DNA from: Deltaproteobacteria bacterium
GTDB taxonomy: Bacteria; UBA10199; JACPAL01; GCA-016699445
Reading direction: 5' to 3'
Assembly (NCBI GenBank): GCA_016699445.1
Contig: CP064976.1
Coordinates: forward strand, 1,798,001 to 1,862,000
DNA: 64,000 bases
Position 1 is the first letter of the stretch. Each line of letters begins with the position of its first letter. A model generated the notes under the pieces. It did no database searches. It was given only the letters and a program-made list of their open reading frames with translations, and had not been told where the DNA came from. Position numbers and translations under genes: made by a program. Positions 10,521-20,511 of the stretch are shown here, piece after piece.

Positions 10521-11728
10521 AATTCATTTTTCTCTTTTGGTGGATCGCTCTTCAATGGGTTTATTCGAGTCAATTTCCAAGTCCCGAAGAAGATATGAAA
10601 GGCTTGCTCTTTTATGGAGGGGCTTGTGTTTTCTTTTTGATATTTTTTCAAAAAAAGAAGCCTGTCATATCGTCTCTAACAGTTTTGTTGATGGCTTATC
10701 TTTTGATGGCTTGTCTCTCTCTCAACAGTGGTATTGCCTGGTATGATGGTTGGATTGAAATAGGGCGTTTGATTCTATGGATGGTGGCCGCTGTTTTATT
10801 TGTGCAAATTTCTGAGGCATACATAGAAAGACTCCTCAACGTATCAATCATTTCATCAAGCCTCATCGCTTTGGGAACTCTCTTGGAAGCCTCTGGGATA
10901 GCGACATGGAAGCACTTGCCGATTGTTCTGACGAATATGACCCCGATTGGACATGTGAGTTATTACGGTCTTTTTATGGCAGGAAGTTTTTTGATCGCGT
11001 TGTCTGTTTATTTTAATTCGCAGAATTATCACCGTCAGATTTTAGGAGCGCTTGCATCAGCTCTTACTTTTGCAGCACTGTGGCATACGGGCACACGTTC
11101 AAATTTAGTCGGTCTTTTGATGGGCTTGCTGGTAGCTGGCGGATTGATTTTAAAATTTAAAAAGTTTTCGAAGACTCATTTTATAAAATTATTTTTAATT
11201 TTGGGTCTTGTCTTTTTGTCCGTTCAATTGTCTCCAACACCTTATCGTGGAGTGCGCACAACCGCGCGATTTCAAGCGATGACTCAAGTTTTGGAAAAGC
11301 AGGATGCGGTGACGCTCGATGGAGCGAGTTCACAGCGATGGAGGTTGGGTAAAAAAAGTTGGGAGATGATTCGTGAAAAACCTTTTTTAGGTTGGGGTGT
11401 TGATAGCTATCGTTTTGTCTATCCTGAATTTGCTCATGGCATGGATTACACGATCAACTCTTGGATCATGCACCCGCATAACGAGATCTTTCATCAGTGG
11501 GCGACGGTTGGCTTGTTTGGGTTGATCTTATTTGTCTTTTTTTGGTCCTATTTATGTTTCAATTCTTATCAAAAATTAAAAAAACTTAACTCTGCCACTC
11601 AAGATTTTTCAAAAATCATCTTAGGTCTTTCTGGAGTTGTTTTGATGTTGGGCAGTTGGCAATTTGATACGAATTATCAGCAGCCATTATCACGAGCTTT
11701 CATGGCTCTTTTGCGGGGCTTCTTTTAA
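10496..11728 (+). CDS. O-antigen ligase/polymerase-like membrane protein (Wzy/WaaL family)
   Basis: A 410-residue protein with roughly ten or more hydrophobic segments and the Wzy_C (O-antigen ligase) pattern: a conserved GTRSNLVGLL segment, a large loop with REKPFLGWGVDSYRF, and a periplasmic PHNEIFHQWATVGLFG motif whose His is typical of the ligase family. It would join or polymerise sugar chains at the inner membrane; the exact acceptor cannot be told from sequence. The start is most simply GTG 10496, overlapping the end of the cysteine-rich gene, so the two are probably co-transcribed. This coupling raises the possibility that it glycosylates its neighbour, but WaaL-type use in LPS is equally possible. 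Confidence 0.82.
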   Translation: MFTDSKPLKFIFLFWWIALQWVYSSQFPSPEEDMKGLLFYGGACVFFLIFFQKKKPVISSLTVLLMAYLLMACLSLNSGIAWYDGWIEIGRLILWMVAAVLFVQISEAYIERLLNVSIISSSLIALGTLLEASGIATWKHLPIVLTNMTPIGHVSYYGLFMAGSFLIALSVYFNSQNYHRQILGALASALTFAALWHTGTRSNLVGLLMGLLVAGGLILKFKKFSKTHFIKLFLILGLVFLSVQLSPTPYRGVRTTARFQAMTQVLEKQDAVTLDGASSQRWRLGKKSWEMIREKPFLGWGVDSYRFVYPEFAHGMDYTINSWIMHPHNEIFHQWATVGLFGLILFVFFWSYLCFNSYQKLKKLNSATQDFSKIILGLSGVVLMLGSWQFDTNYQQPLSRAFMALLRGFF

Positions 11729-11734
11729 GAAGTG

Positions 11735-12193
11735 ATGACCCCAAAGGATCAATGGTTATCCAAGCTGTCAGGCTCTTGGATCAAAGGAGTGGTGGGTGTA
11801 TCGGGTGTGTTGGTGATGACTTCGTTAGTGTCACTTTATTACGTCAAACAAAGTGAAATCTCCGAAAGACGAGGAGATCTTGAGCGAGCCTTTGAGAATG
11901 CTGATTTTGCCAAACTCTTATCGCCGCGCTTTTTTGATACCAACTATCGTTATTCCAATCTTCATTTCCGGCGTCAAAATCCTTCTGATTCTTCCAAAAC
12001 CATCGTTCAATTAACCCACGACTATCCTTATACCGCAATGGTGCTAAAGTTGGCGGCCGATTTTGAATTTGCCCACAAAAACTATTTTGATTCCCAATAC
12101 TACGCCCGCGAAGCTCTGCGCGTGGACCCAACACTGGAAAGTGCCAAGGAATTGCTGAAGAGTTTTGAGAAAACTCAAGAGCTCTCCAAGTGA
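11735..12193 (+). CDS. Membrane-anchored TPR-like protein next to the O-antigen ligase
   Basis: A small protein of 152 residues with one N-terminal transmembrane segment (about residues 18-36, VVGVSGVLVMTSLVSLYYV) and a helical C-terminal domain. The end, AREALRVDPTLESAKELL, reads like the last helix pair of a tetratricopeptide repeat. It begins 4 bp after the ligase-like gene (ATG 11735; GTG at 11732 is an alternative). Many O-antigen ligase-like proteins carry a C-terminal TPR region (Wzy_C_2 type); here that part may be a separate polypeptide. It is probably a partner of the ligase; its exact role is unknown. Confidence 0.6.
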   Translation: MTPKDQWLSKLSGSWIKGVVGVSGVLVMTSLVSLYYVKQSEISERRGDLERAFENADFAKLLSPRFFDTNYRYSNLHFRRQNPSDSSKTIVQLTHDYPYTAMVLKLAADFEFAHKNYFDSQYYAREALRVDPTLESAKELLKSFEKTQELSK

Positions 12194-12203
12194 TGTTATT
12201 ATT

Positions 12204-12242
12204 TGACATTATTATTCAAATATCTACACTACTTAAATGTCA
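12204..12242. promoter_or_regulatory. Inverted repeat TGACATT...AATGTCA overlapping a DUF4143 start codon
   Basis: A perfect 7-bp inverted repeat with a 25-bp spacer. The right arm covers the ATG of the downstream ATPase gene. The same arms occur at 46274-46298 before another DUF4143 gene, so this may be an operator for self-control. The site is seen directly; its function is inferred. Confidence 0.4.
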
Positions 12243-13403
12243 CATGATAGAAATCGACACGCTTTAGCTTTGGTTAAAAAACTCGGTTCTTTTTGGCCTG
12301 TGACTGGAATTCTTGGTTTGCGTCAGGTGGGAAAGACAACGCTTCTCAAAAAACTAGCCGGTATTGAAAATTTTGTTTCACTTGATGACGAAGAAGTGAG
12401 GGAAGAAGCTCTTCATTCTTCTAAGAATTTTTTATCCAAATTGAAAACTCCCATACTCATAGACGAAGTCCAAAAAGCCCCGGCGCTCTTTGATGCTCTC
12501 AAGTATCGTGTGGATCAGAAGAAGATTCCTGGAAGTTATTTTTTGACGGGTTCTTCGACCTTTAGTTCAAAGTTGGGAATTCGGGAGTCATTGACAGGGA
12601 GGATTGGACTTTTGCGTCTTTACCCTATGACGCTTTCTGAAATCTTTCAGAAAAAATTTGAACCCGAAAGAGCTTCTTTAGTGCACGCATTACCTCCAAG
12701 ATTTTCTATGGACGAGGTGATGGGCCATTTGCCCGAAGGAGGGCTTCCAGTGCCTGTTTTTACCCGTGATTTGGTTCATCGTGATTTGTATTTTAAAAAT
12801 TGGCTTGAAACAACAGTCGTTCGTGATGTCGCACGTGTCTATGGAAGAGGCTACGATCTTGATGTGAGTTGGTCGATTTTGAGGCAATTGGGTAAAATTT
12901 TGCAAAATGGTGAATGGCCAACGTTGCGTTCTTTTAAACAAGATTCACGAGTCCTCCGAAAGTATTTATCAGCTTTTGAAGATGTCTTTCTTGTTCGAAA
13001 AATTCCCTCTCATGAGGAAGCCAAAGGTGGGGATGCATGGATAGTGACGGATCCAGGAATTGCCAAATCAATCATCGGCACTGAGTTTGGCACAGGAGTC
13101 ACGCTTTCTTTGGCCCGTATTTTTTTGATGAACGAAATCGCGGCAAATTTTGAATACGCAGGAAAACCATTTCATCCTATCTACTATAAGAGTGCTCGTG
13201 GAACACCTGTTGAGATTGTGGGTAATGATATAATCATTAAAATAACTACAGAAACCAAGGGTGCCTTGAGTTATGAAGAGCGATCTTTATCAGGCGCCAT
13301 GAAGCAGCTGAAGCTTAAACGAGGTTTTTTAGTAGCCCCGATTGACCGCTTTGAAAAGCCTGGCCAGGGCATTTCTTTAGTGCCCTGGAGTTATTGGAGT
13401 TAG
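12237..13403 (+). CDS. AAA ATPase with DUF4143 domain (copy 1 of 3)
   Basis: A 388-residue ATP-binding protein of the AAA_14/DUF4143 family. The N-terminal AAA domain has Walker A GLRQVGKTT (about residues 28-36), Walker B-like PILIDEVQKAP and sensor-like FLTGSSTFS; the C-terminal half matches the DUF4143 winged-helix/nuclease-like region. The role of the family is not established; it is common, often multi-copy and often next to mobile or toxin-antitoxin genes. Two paralogues lie at 39.5-40.7 and 46.3-47.5 kb. The gene sits alone between unrelated housekeeping genes, which fits gain by transfer. An inverted repeat overlaps its start. Confidence 0.85.
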   Translation: MSHDRNRHALALVKKLGSFWPVTGILGLRQVGKTTLLKKLAGIENFVSLDDEEVREEALHSSKNFLSKLKTPILIDEVQKAPALFDALKYRVDQKKIPGSYFLTGSSTFSSKLGIRESLTGRIGLLRLYPMTLSEIFQKKFEPERASLVHALPPRFSMDEVMGHLPEGGLPVPVFTRDLVHRDLYFKNWLETTVVRDVARVYGRGYDLDVSWSILRQLGKILQNGEWPTLRSFKQDSRVLRKYLSAFEDVFLVRKIPSHEEAKGGDAWIVTDPGIAKSIIGTEFGTGVTLSLARIFLMNEIAANFEYAGKPFHPIYYKSARGTPVEIVGNDIIIKITTETKGALSYEERSLSGAMKQLKLKRGFLVAPIDRFEKPGQGISLVPWSYWS

Positions 13404-13456
13404 GTGTTTGGAAAATTGATTGCCTTTCATTTTTCCTTCCCGTTAATTGCGCGCTT

Positions 13457-14680
13457 ATGCAAAATAACTATCTTGTAAAAGGTTTCAAATTTTCGGGAAT
13501 CACCGCCGGTATCAAAGCCTCTCAGAAAAAAGACATGACGCTGATCTTCAGTGAAGTGCCTGCTGTTGTGGCGGGGACGTTTACGACGGGTAAGGTGGTG
13601 GCAGCTCCTGTGACCGTTTCTCAAAAAAATATCCGATCCGGATTGTGTCAGGCTGTGATTGTGAATAGCGGCAATGCCAATGCCTGTACAGGCAAGCAAG
13701 GTTTGAAAGATGCGGAAGCGATGGTAGCTGAGACAGCGCGTCTTTTAAAAATTTCCAAACAGCATGTCCTCGTATCGTCGACAGGAAAGATCGGCGTGCC
13801 TCTTCCGATGGCGAAAATTTCACGAGGGATTACGCTCGCGGTAGAAGCTCTGTCGGAAAATCAATTTCAAGAAGCTTCTGAAGGAATTTTGACAACGGAT
13901 TTGTGGGCTAAGACGGCTGGAGTAGAAGGCAAAGTAGGGAAGACCTCTTATCAGATTGCAGGATTTGCCAAAGGGGCGGGGATGATTGAGCCTCACATGA
14001 AATTGCAAAGATCCGGTGGTGGGTTGCATGCGACCATGTTGGCTTACATCATGACGTATGCTGCGATCGAACGAAAAACTCTTGAGAAAATTTTTGAAAA
14101 TGCTGTGAATCAAACCTTTAATCGCATCAGTGTTGATGGGGATATGTCCACCAACGATACCGCGTTGATCTTGGCCAACGGTGTGGCTCAAAATAAAGTG
14201 ATTAAGTCGGGGACGAAAGAAGCCAAAGCTTTTGAAAAAAATCTGATCACGGTTTTGGATCAGCTCGCACGCTTGATGGTCAAAGATGGAGAAGGCGCCA
14301 CCAAGTGTGTGCGCATTGAAGTCAAAGGGGCCAAAAACGATAATGAAGCCGAAAAGATGGCGTATACGATTGCTAATTCTTATCTCGTGAGAACTTCATT
14401 TTTTGGTCAGGATCCCAACTGGGGCCGGATTATGGGCGCGATTGGTCGAGCGGGTACAGCTCTCAAAGCTGAGAAAGTCTCCATCTTCTACGATAAAGTC
14501 TGCGTAGCTAAAAACGGCATGTCGACCGGTGATCAGGCTGACGCCGCAGCCAAACAAGTCATGCAAGCCCCAGCTTTTACAGTGACTGTGGACTGTCGCT
14601 TGGGCAAAGGCCAGTGCGCGGTCTATTCCAGCGATCTGACGTTGGATTATGTAAAGCTTAATTCATGCTATAGAACTTAG
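13457..14680 (+). CDS. argJ: Bifunctional ornithine acetyltransferase/N-acetylglutamate synthase ArgJ
   Basis: ArgJ moves the acetyl group from N-acetylornithine to glutamate in arginine biosynthesis. About 407 residues from the ATG at 13457 (MQNNYLVKGFKFSGITAGIK), which gives the normal N-terminus; a TTG at 13394 overlapping the upstream gene would add an unrelated leader. Visible motifs are VNSGNANACTG, the autoprocessing/nucleophile region LHATMLAYIMTDA-like (here HATMLAYIMTYA, nucleophilic Thr in ATML), SVDGDMSTNDT, DGEGATK and FFGQDPNWGRI. No clear Shine-Dalgarno precedes the ATG. The protein is intact, and no other arg gene is in the window. Confidence 0.93.
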   Translation: MQNNYLVKGFKFSGITAGIKASQKKDMTLIFSEVPAVVAGTFTTGKVVAAPVTVSQKNIRSGLCQAVIVNSGNANACTGKQGLKDAEAMVAETARLLKISKQHVLVSSTGKIGVPLPMAKISRGITLAVEALSENQFQEASEGILTTDLWAKTAGVEGKVGKTSYQIAGFAKGAGMIEPHMKLQRSGGGLHATMLAYIMTYAAIERKTLEKIFENAVNQTFNRISVDGDMSTNDTALILANGVAQNKVIKSGTKEAKAFEKNLITVLDQLARLMVKDGEGATKCVRIEVKGAKNDNEAEKMAYTIANSYLVRTSFFGQDPNWGRIMGAIGRAGTALKAEKVSIFYDKVCVAKNGMSTGDQADAAAKQVMQAPAFTVTVDCRLGKGQCAVYSSDLTLDYVKLNSCYRT

Positions 14681-14727
14681 GACTTTCTGCTAGTCCTCTT
14701 CTTTAAAATCAGCTATTCTAGCCCCTT

Positions 14728-16849
14728 ATGGCTTTCCCTAAGTTTTTGAGTATTAATGAATTGATCGCTAAATACAGTGACTTGGTATTGGCGATGATTG
14801 TCATTGCTGTTTTAGGCATGATCATCGTCCCACTCCCGACGTGGATGTTGGACATCCTTTTAACGGTGGATTTAGCTGTTGCGATTATTATTTTGCTCGT
14901 CGCTTTATATATTTCAGATGCTTTAAAAATCGCGTCTTTTCCAACGATTCTGCTGATTACCACTTTGTACCGACTCTCACTAAATATTGCCTCAACGCGT
15001 CTTATTTTGAGCTCGGGCAGTGCAGGGGAAGTGATTCATGCCTTTGGAAGTTTTGTTGTTGGGGGCAATTATGTCGTGGGTGGTGTACTCTTTGCTATCA
15101 TCACCTTAATCAATTTTATCGTTATCGCCAAAGGTGCCGAGCGTGTGTCTGAAGTCGGTGCTCGTTTTACTTTGGATGCTATGCCTGGAAAGCAAATGTC
15201 CATTGATGCCGATCTTCGTGCAGGCATCATCAATATGGAACAAGCCCAGGAGCGTCGTTCCACGATCCAACGCGAATCTCAACTCTACGGCGCCATGGAC
15301 GGTGCCATGAAATTCGTCAAAGGAGATGCGATCGCCGGTATTATTATTACCATTATTAATATTGTTGGAGGTTTTATTATTGGGGTGATGCAACGCGATT
15401 TGACGTTAGCAGAATCTGCAAAAATTTATTCTCTTCTCACGATAGGTGATGGTCTCATTGCGCAAATTCCTGCTTTGATTATCTCTGTGTCTTCCGGTGT
15501 TGTCGTGACTCGCGTGGCTTCTGAATCCAAGGATGCGAATCTCGGTCGCGATATCGTAGGCCAAATGACCGCTCATCCTAAAGCTCTTTTGATTACAGCA
15601 GGTTTGTTGACCATATTGGGTTTAGTTCCAGGCCTCCCAAAATCACCTTTTTTTGTGATGGCAGCAGCTTTAGGCACTTTGGCCCACTATTTATCGAAGG
15701 GAAAAGTCAAAGAAGCTCAGGAGATTGTCGAGACACCTAAAGAAGAAGTCGTCAAAAAAGCAGTGGCCAAGCAAGGTGATGTACTGCCGTTTATTATGCC
15801 GTCCCCCATTTCTCTAGAGGTGGGGTCGGATTTGATTCCTTTTGTCGATGATAATCAAGATGGTGGTCGTTTTATCAATGAGCTGATCCCACTGCTCAGA
15901 CATGGATTGTATTACGAACTAGGCGTTAATTTCCCAGGCATTCAAGTGCGTGGACAGACGATCGACATGGATCCGGAAGGTTATGTCATCAATATTAACG
16001 AAATTCCCGTGGCGCGTGGTCGGATTGAGAAGGGTTGTATTTTAGTGGGCGAATCTTTGGAACAACTGACGCTTTTTAATATTACCGGAAAAGAGACGCT
16101 GCATCCGATTGATAATTCGGTCGTTACGTGGATTTCTTCTGAGTTTAAGAGTGTGGCACAGCAAGCGGGTTTTCGGATGTGGGATGTGTCGGAATATCTG
16201 ATTCTTCATCTTTCATTCATTTTAAGAAAACATGCTCATGAGTTTTTAGGCGTACAAGAAGTTCAGACAACATTAAATGAACTCGAAAACACACCCGGCG
16301 ATTGTGAAAGAAATTGTTCCAAAAATTATCACCATACTTCAACTCTCAGAAATTTTTCAGAGATTAGTTCAGGAAGATATTTCGATTCGAGACCTCAAAA
16401 ATATTTTTTCGACATTGGCTCAATGGGGTGAAGTGGAGCGCGATACTGTAGCTCTTACAGAGCATGTACGTGCTGGGTTGAAACGCTATGTCACGCACAA
16501 ATATGCAGGCCAAGCAGGGACATTGGCTGTGTATCTTTTGGATCCTGAAATTGAAGAAATGATCCGCGGAGCCATTCGTAAAACGGATAAAGGTAATTAT
16601 TTGGCTCTGGAGCCAGAGATTACACAGGATATTGTTGAATCTGTCGGTAAGGAAATCGCTAGTCATCCTTTGCCTCCAGGAGCCAAACCTCCGGTGGTGC
16701 TGACCATTTCGGAAGTACGTCGTTATTTTAGAAAAATTATCGAGCTAGAGTTTCCTCAACTGGCCGTTCTTTCTTATCAGGAGCTGTCGGAAAATCTCCG
16801 TATCCAACCCATTGCTCGCATAGCTTTGCCTCAAGCTGCCGCCGCTTAA
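14728..16849 (+). CDS. sctV: Type III secretion export gate protein SctV (LcrD/FlhA family), frameshifted
   Basis: SctV is the large inner-membrane export gate that forms a nonameric cytoplasmic ring below the secretion channel. The N-terminal half has about eight transmembrane segments with family motifs PTILLITTLYRLSLNIASTR, GARFTLDAMPGKQMSIDADL and YGAMDGAMKFVKGDAIAG; YGAMDGAMKFVKG is the injectisome form rather than the flagellar FlhA form. The C-terminal cytoplasmic domain follows. The frame breaks between about 16276 and 16290 (net +1), where the ELEKTHPAIVKEIVPK region is split; joined length is about 706 residues, normal for SctV. It lies 4.6-21 kb away from the other sct genes with a small accessory island between. 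No promoter was recognised. Confidence 0.9.
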
Positions 16850-17054
16850 ATAAAGCTTGGCCTGAATTCTACTGCCGATCGTTAATTTTGCTACATTTTC
16901 GACTTGTCTTCACAACAGGGCCGCGAGGCAGGTTTTCTCAGACTGTTTTCTAAGCTAGGACCTATTAGTAAACTTTGAAAATGTGAAAAGCTGTTTATTA
17001 GTTGATGTAAATAGACTATGAATAAAACCTAACTATTACCAGAAGGAGGTTTTT

Positions 17055-17315
17055 ATGGCAGGTATTCATGTGCGGTTTGATATTACTCCTGAAGCCTTTG
17101 TGGCTGATTTGACAAAAGCTGTTTATGATGTGGCTCTAAAAAACGGAGTAAAAGGATCTTTTCTCAGTATTGAGCTTGATCTTCAGAAAGCTCTTTATGA
17201 GGTGGTGAAGAAGGAAATGCTCGGGTCTGAAAAGTGTGGTTCTCCTGATTGTCGCAAGGCTGAGCGATTTGAATTGGATTCTGAAAAGTCTAAAACCCTT
17301 TTTAAGGAAGATTAA
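17055..17315 (+). CDS. Small protein of unknown function with strong ribosome binding site
   Basis: An 86-residue protein behind an excellent Shine-Dalgarno (AGAAGGAGG, 5 bp before the ATG), so it is probably well translated. It is cytoplasmic in appearance, with a short CGSPDC pair of cysteines near residues 61-66 and a charged C-terminus. No family was recognised. The next gene starts 14 bp downstream with its own Shine-Dalgarno, so the two form a small operon. The roughly 200 bp before it hold no gene. Confidence 0.6.
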   Translation: MAGIHVRFDITPEAFVADLTKAVYDVALKNGVKGSFLSIELDLQKALYEVVKKEMLGSEKCGSPDCRKAERFELDSEKSKTLFKED

Positions 17316-17328
17316 GTTTAGGAGATTT

Positions 17329-18093
17329 ATGAAAAAAATCATTTTTATTTTTTTAGGAACATTCTTCACCTTAAGTGTTCAAGCAGGTGTGGTCATGGTG
17401 TCGGATCAGATAATGTCTTTTCAAGGACAGCCGATGAAAAACCAAGCCAAGGTTTATATAGATCAAGATAAGTCTCGTGTGGATCTGTTGGGTGGGATGA
17501 TGGGTGATCACATGATGATCTATAGAAAGGATAAAGGTGTGATGTGGATGATCGACGCCCAAAAAAATACTTATATAGAAACAACAAGTGCCGAACTGAA
17601 TCAAGGTGCTTCTCAAATGGAAGAAAAAACCAAACAAATGAGAGAAAAATTGGCTGCACAAGGTATCAAGCTTCCGCCAGCACCTCCACCTCCATCAAAG
17701 CCAACATATAAAAAAATTGCTTCAGGGGAGAAGGTAGGTTCTTGGACATGTGATCATTTTGAAGGAACTACAGATGGAAAAAAGACGCAGGATATCTGGA
17801 CGGCAGCCCCTTCTGATCTAGGGCTTACAGAAGCTGATTATCAGATGATGAAAAATCTCGGTGAATCAATGAAAAACTCCAAATCATCCTCTTCAATGCC
17901 ATTTTTTGGGGAAGGTGGTTTGACGGGTATTCCTGTAAAATTTGTCTATTATTCTGCTAATGGTGGCAATGTTACCAATGAGGTTCGTCAAATTACCCAT
18001 CAAGATACTCCTTCAAGTCTTTTTGAAATTCCAGCAGGTATGAAAAAAATGGAAGTCCCTAACTACCAAAATTTTAAACTACCAAATCACTAA
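17329..18093 (+). CDS. Exported DUF4412-like protein
   Basis: A 254-residue exported protein. The ATG at 17329 behind TAGGAGATTT gives a good signal peptide (MKKIIFIFLGTFFTLSVQA, cleavage after QA). The mature part has the layout of DUF4412 proteins: an early beta-rich region with Met-rich GGMMGDHMMIYRKDKGVMWM, DAQKNTYIE, then a Pro-rich hinge (PPAPPPPSKP, about residue 120) and a C-terminal half ending in TPSSLFEIPAGMKKM, a phrase usual in outer-membrane lipoprotein-carrier-like folds. Function is unknown; periplasmic location is inferred from the signal. Confidence 0.65.
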   Translation: MKKIIFIFLGTFFTLSVQAGVVMVSDQIMSFQGQPMKNQAKVYIDQDKSRVDLLGGMMGDHMMIYRKDKGVMWMIDAQKNTYIETTSAELNQGASQMEEKTKQMREKLAAQGIKLPPAPPPPSKPTYKKIASGEKVGSWTCDHFEGTTDGKKTQDIWTAAPSDLGLTEADYQMMKNLGESMKNSKSSSSMPFFGEGGLTGIPVKFVYYSANGGNVTNEVRQITHQDTPSSLFEIPAGMKKMEVPNYQNFKLPNH

Positions 18094-18100
18094 AGATAAT

Positions 18101-19156
18101 CTAAAAAATTTTCATCAATCCAAATAGTGCACCAATCAAGACCGCGGCACCTACAGCGAGCATTAAAATTTCCATAGAAGATAGCTTGGGGGCTTCGTTG
18201 ACCTCGCTTTGAGGTAAAGGATCTGCAGGAGATAGGTTGAAGTTGGATTCAGCTTGAAGGGGCTGAGGAATGGGCTCTGGTGTTTTTGGTGCTGGAGGTG
18301 GTGGATCTTCAGGTCCACGACGTTTGGCTACTTTTGCTTCAGGGAGATCTATTTTAGGTTGAGAAGGTTCTTCTGGTAGCGACGCGTTGGGGTTGGTGTG
18401 TTGCGAATGTTCTTCTGTTGAAGAAATTTCTGGAGGGCTTAAATCCAGTCCCAACTCTTGAGGATTTCTAAAAATAATGGCGAGAGTTCCTAGATGAATC
18501 ACATCTCCGTCTTGGAGACGTTTTTCGGTAATCTTTTGTCGATTCACAAATGTGCCATTTTTGCTATCGAGATCAAAAATGGTGACGGTATCAAAACGCT
18601 TTTCGAAGCGAGCATGTTTTCGTGAAATGACATTAGAATCAATATATAGCTCGCATCCTGGGTCTCGACCAACCACCACATCCTGGCTTTTGGCCTCAAA
18701 CAAAAAGCGACGACCTTTTTCAGCTCCATCAATAATCTCAAGTGTTGGAGCGCTGTCCTTATCCATGGCTTTGAGGAGCTTTTTAACCATTTTGACTTCC
18801 AGAAGGTCAGAGTCTGTATTTTCCAACGCTTCTTTTTGATGAGAGTGCTGAGGAAGCTCAAAAAGAATATCAAAGTTTTCAATCTTGATCACATCGCCAG
18901 ATTTGAGGAGGTTTTTTTCTTTGGTGGTAAGTTTTCTTTCTCCCAGTTTGGTGCCATTGTTGCTTTTGAGGTCGCGTACAAAAAACTGACCATGATCAAA
19001 AAGTATTTCTGTATGCCGGCGAGAGACTGTTTTGGAAGGTAGAACAACAAAGTTAGAGCTATCTCTCCCAATTACCAAAGAGGGTTGATCCATGCGGTAG
19101 AGAATTTTTTCTCCAGAGTCTTTATTCCTAACAGTGATTTCAGGCTTGATATTCAT
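18101..19156 (-). CDS. Membrane-anchored protein with two FHA domains
   Basis: A 351-residue protein with two forkhead-associated domains, which bind phosphothreonine peptides. FHA 1 spans about residues 20-95 (SLVIGRDSSNFVVLPSKTVS, RRHTEI, NNGTKL) and FHA 2 about 140-215 (VVGRDPGCELYIDSNVISRK, HARFE, KNGTFVN). A Pro-rich linker (PPPPAPKTPEPIPQP) leads to a single C-terminal transmembrane helix (MLAVGAAVLIGALFGLMKIF), so it is tail-anchored with FHA domains in the cytoplasm. It is the last gene of a three-gene minus-strand operon with two TPR genes, inside the T3SS region. It is probably a docking protein for Ser/Thr kinase targets; a link to secretion is inferred from position only. Confidence 0.85.
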   Translation of the reverse strand: MNIKPEITVRNKDSGEKILYRMDQPSLVIGRDSSNFVVLPSKTVSRRHTEILFDHGQFFVRDLKSNNGTKLGERKLTTKEKNLLKSGDVIKIENFDILFELPQHSHQKEALENTDSDLLEVKMVKKLLKAMDKDSAPTLEIIDGAEKGRRFLFEAKSQDVVVGRDPGCELYIDSNVISRKHARFEKRFDTVTIFDLDSKNGTFVNRQKITEKRLQDGDVIHLGTLAIIFRNPQELGLDLSPPEISSTEEHSQHTNPNASLPEEPSQPKIDLPEAKVAKRRGPEDPPPPAPKTPEPIPQPLQAESNFNLSPADPLPQSEVNEAPKLSSMEILMLAVGAAVLIGALFGLMKIF

Positions 19157-19158
19157 GC

Positions 19159-20511
19159 TTACTCTGGTTTGCCTTTGGGTCGTGTGTTGTCAAGGTTGTA
19201 ACTCTCATCCTGAGCTTTATCCATGTCGTGTAAGTCCATAGGTTTGTTCAAACCTGGAGGAAGAGGTTTTGCTTGTATGATGGTATCATTTTTCGATGAG
19301 GCTTGGCATCCGCCCAAACTTGTGGCTTCTTTTTGAACTTCACTGAAACGCTCTTTGCTCTGATCGGATTCAGCTGTCATGAGAAAGTTACAATAAACAG
19401 TGCGTGCAGCGAGTCCATTCCCGGTTTGCTGATAGAGTTTTCCTAGTTGATATTTAGCTTCCGAATGATTGGGATAAAGTTTGAGAATATATTCAAATGT
19501 CCTGATGGCAGAAGGGTAATCTTTTATCGCGATGAATGCTAATCCCATATTAAAAGAAGCTGTCATAGAGTCGGGTTTGATGCTGAGTGCATTTTTATAG
19601 GCTTGAATCGCTTGTTCATGGAGCCCTTGGATCGAGAAAAGAAAGCCTGTATTGAAGTGAGCTTCAAAACTGCGAGGATTCATTTCCAAAGCTCTGTTAT
19701 AAAGCTGAAAGGCATCAGAAAATTTTCCTTCTTTTACTCTTTGTTCTCCTTTTTCCAGAAGCTGCTTCTCCGTCATGGGTTCGAGAAGTTTTACTTTATT
19801 AAAACATTCTTGAGCTTTCTCTGTATCTCCTGTTTTCTGATACAGCTCTCCTAAGCGTTGCCACGTGTCAGGATCTTTAGGGTTTGTTTCGATGGCATAA
19901 CGATAACGGATAATGGCTTTCTCTGTTTCTCCTTGTAAGACGTAGGTGTCTGCTAAATCCAAATGAGCATGATAGAGTCTTGTATCAATGGTAGTGGCTT
20001 TTTGAAACGCATCAACAGCATCAGCCCATTCATTGCGGGGATTTCCAGAGTGTTTGGCTTTCTCAAGATAGATGAGCCCCATATTGTAGTAGGCATCAGC
20101 AAACTTCTTGTCGAGTGAGACAGCTTTTTTTGTATAGCTGATGGCCTTATCATATTTTTCCATGGATAAATAAACTGTCGCTATATGATTGTAAGGTGTG
20201 GCCCATTTGGGTTTAAGCTTGATGGCAGTGTTAAACTCGTCGTTAGCTTTGTCAAAATAGCCTTTGTATTTATAAATCAGCCCAAGATTGTTATGAGCTT
20301 CTGGATACTTAGGGTCTAATTCTACAGCAGATTTAAATTCGACTTCAGCCAAGTCGAGGTTGTTTTGGCTTAAATAGGTGACGCCTTGATTATTATGGAG
20401 AACAGCTAAATCCAGAGGAAGATGTTTTTCTTTGGATTGAAGTGTCTGTGCTCCCAAAATAGCCAGGAGTACCAGGAGTAACGTTATTTTTTCAGCATAA
20501 ATTAGGGGCAA
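19159..20511 (-). CDS. Tetratricopeptide repeat protein, membrane-anchored or exported
   Basis: A 450-residue protein made mostly of TPR units (about nine, from residue 35 to 390), with repeated consensus such as EAHNNLGLIYKYKGYFDKA and ADAYYNMGLIYLEKAK. The N-terminus has a hydrophobic segment (ITLLLVLLAILGAQT) that can be a signal or anchor, so it is probably periplasmic. The C-terminus is low complexity and charged. It starts inside the end of the upstream minus-strand gene and is followed 2 bp later by the FHA gene; all three look co-transcribed. A scaffolding role is inferred. Confidence 0.8.
   Translation of the reverse strand: MPLIYAEKITLLLVLLAILGAQTLQSKEKHLPLDLAVLHNNQGVTYLSQNNLDLAEVEFKSAVELDPKYPEAHNNLGLIYKYKGYFDKANDEFNTAIKLKPKWATPYNHIATVYLSMEKYDKAISYTKKAVSLDKKFADAYYNMGLIYLEKAKHSGNPRNEWADAVDAFQKATTIDTRLYHAHLDLADTYVLQGETEKAIIRYRYAIETNPKDPDTWQRLGELYQKTGDTEKAQECFNKVKLLEPMTEKQLLEKGEQRVKEGKFSDAFQLYNRALEMNPRSFEAHFNTGFLFSIQGLHEQAIQAYKNALSIKPDSMTASFNMGLAFIAIKDYPSAIRTFEYILKLYPNHSEAKYQLGKLYQQTGNGLAARTVYCNFLMTAESDQSKERFSEVQKEATSLGGCQASSKNDTIIQAKPLPPGLNKPMDLHDMDKAQDESYNLDNTRPKGKPE

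Noticed and set aside
16851..16881. FliA-like promoter TAAAGCTT ... GCCGATCG after sctV
   Set aside because: Both halves resemble the sigma-28 consensus, but the spacing from TAAA to GCCGAT is 19 instead of about 15 bases, and no gene starts close downstream.
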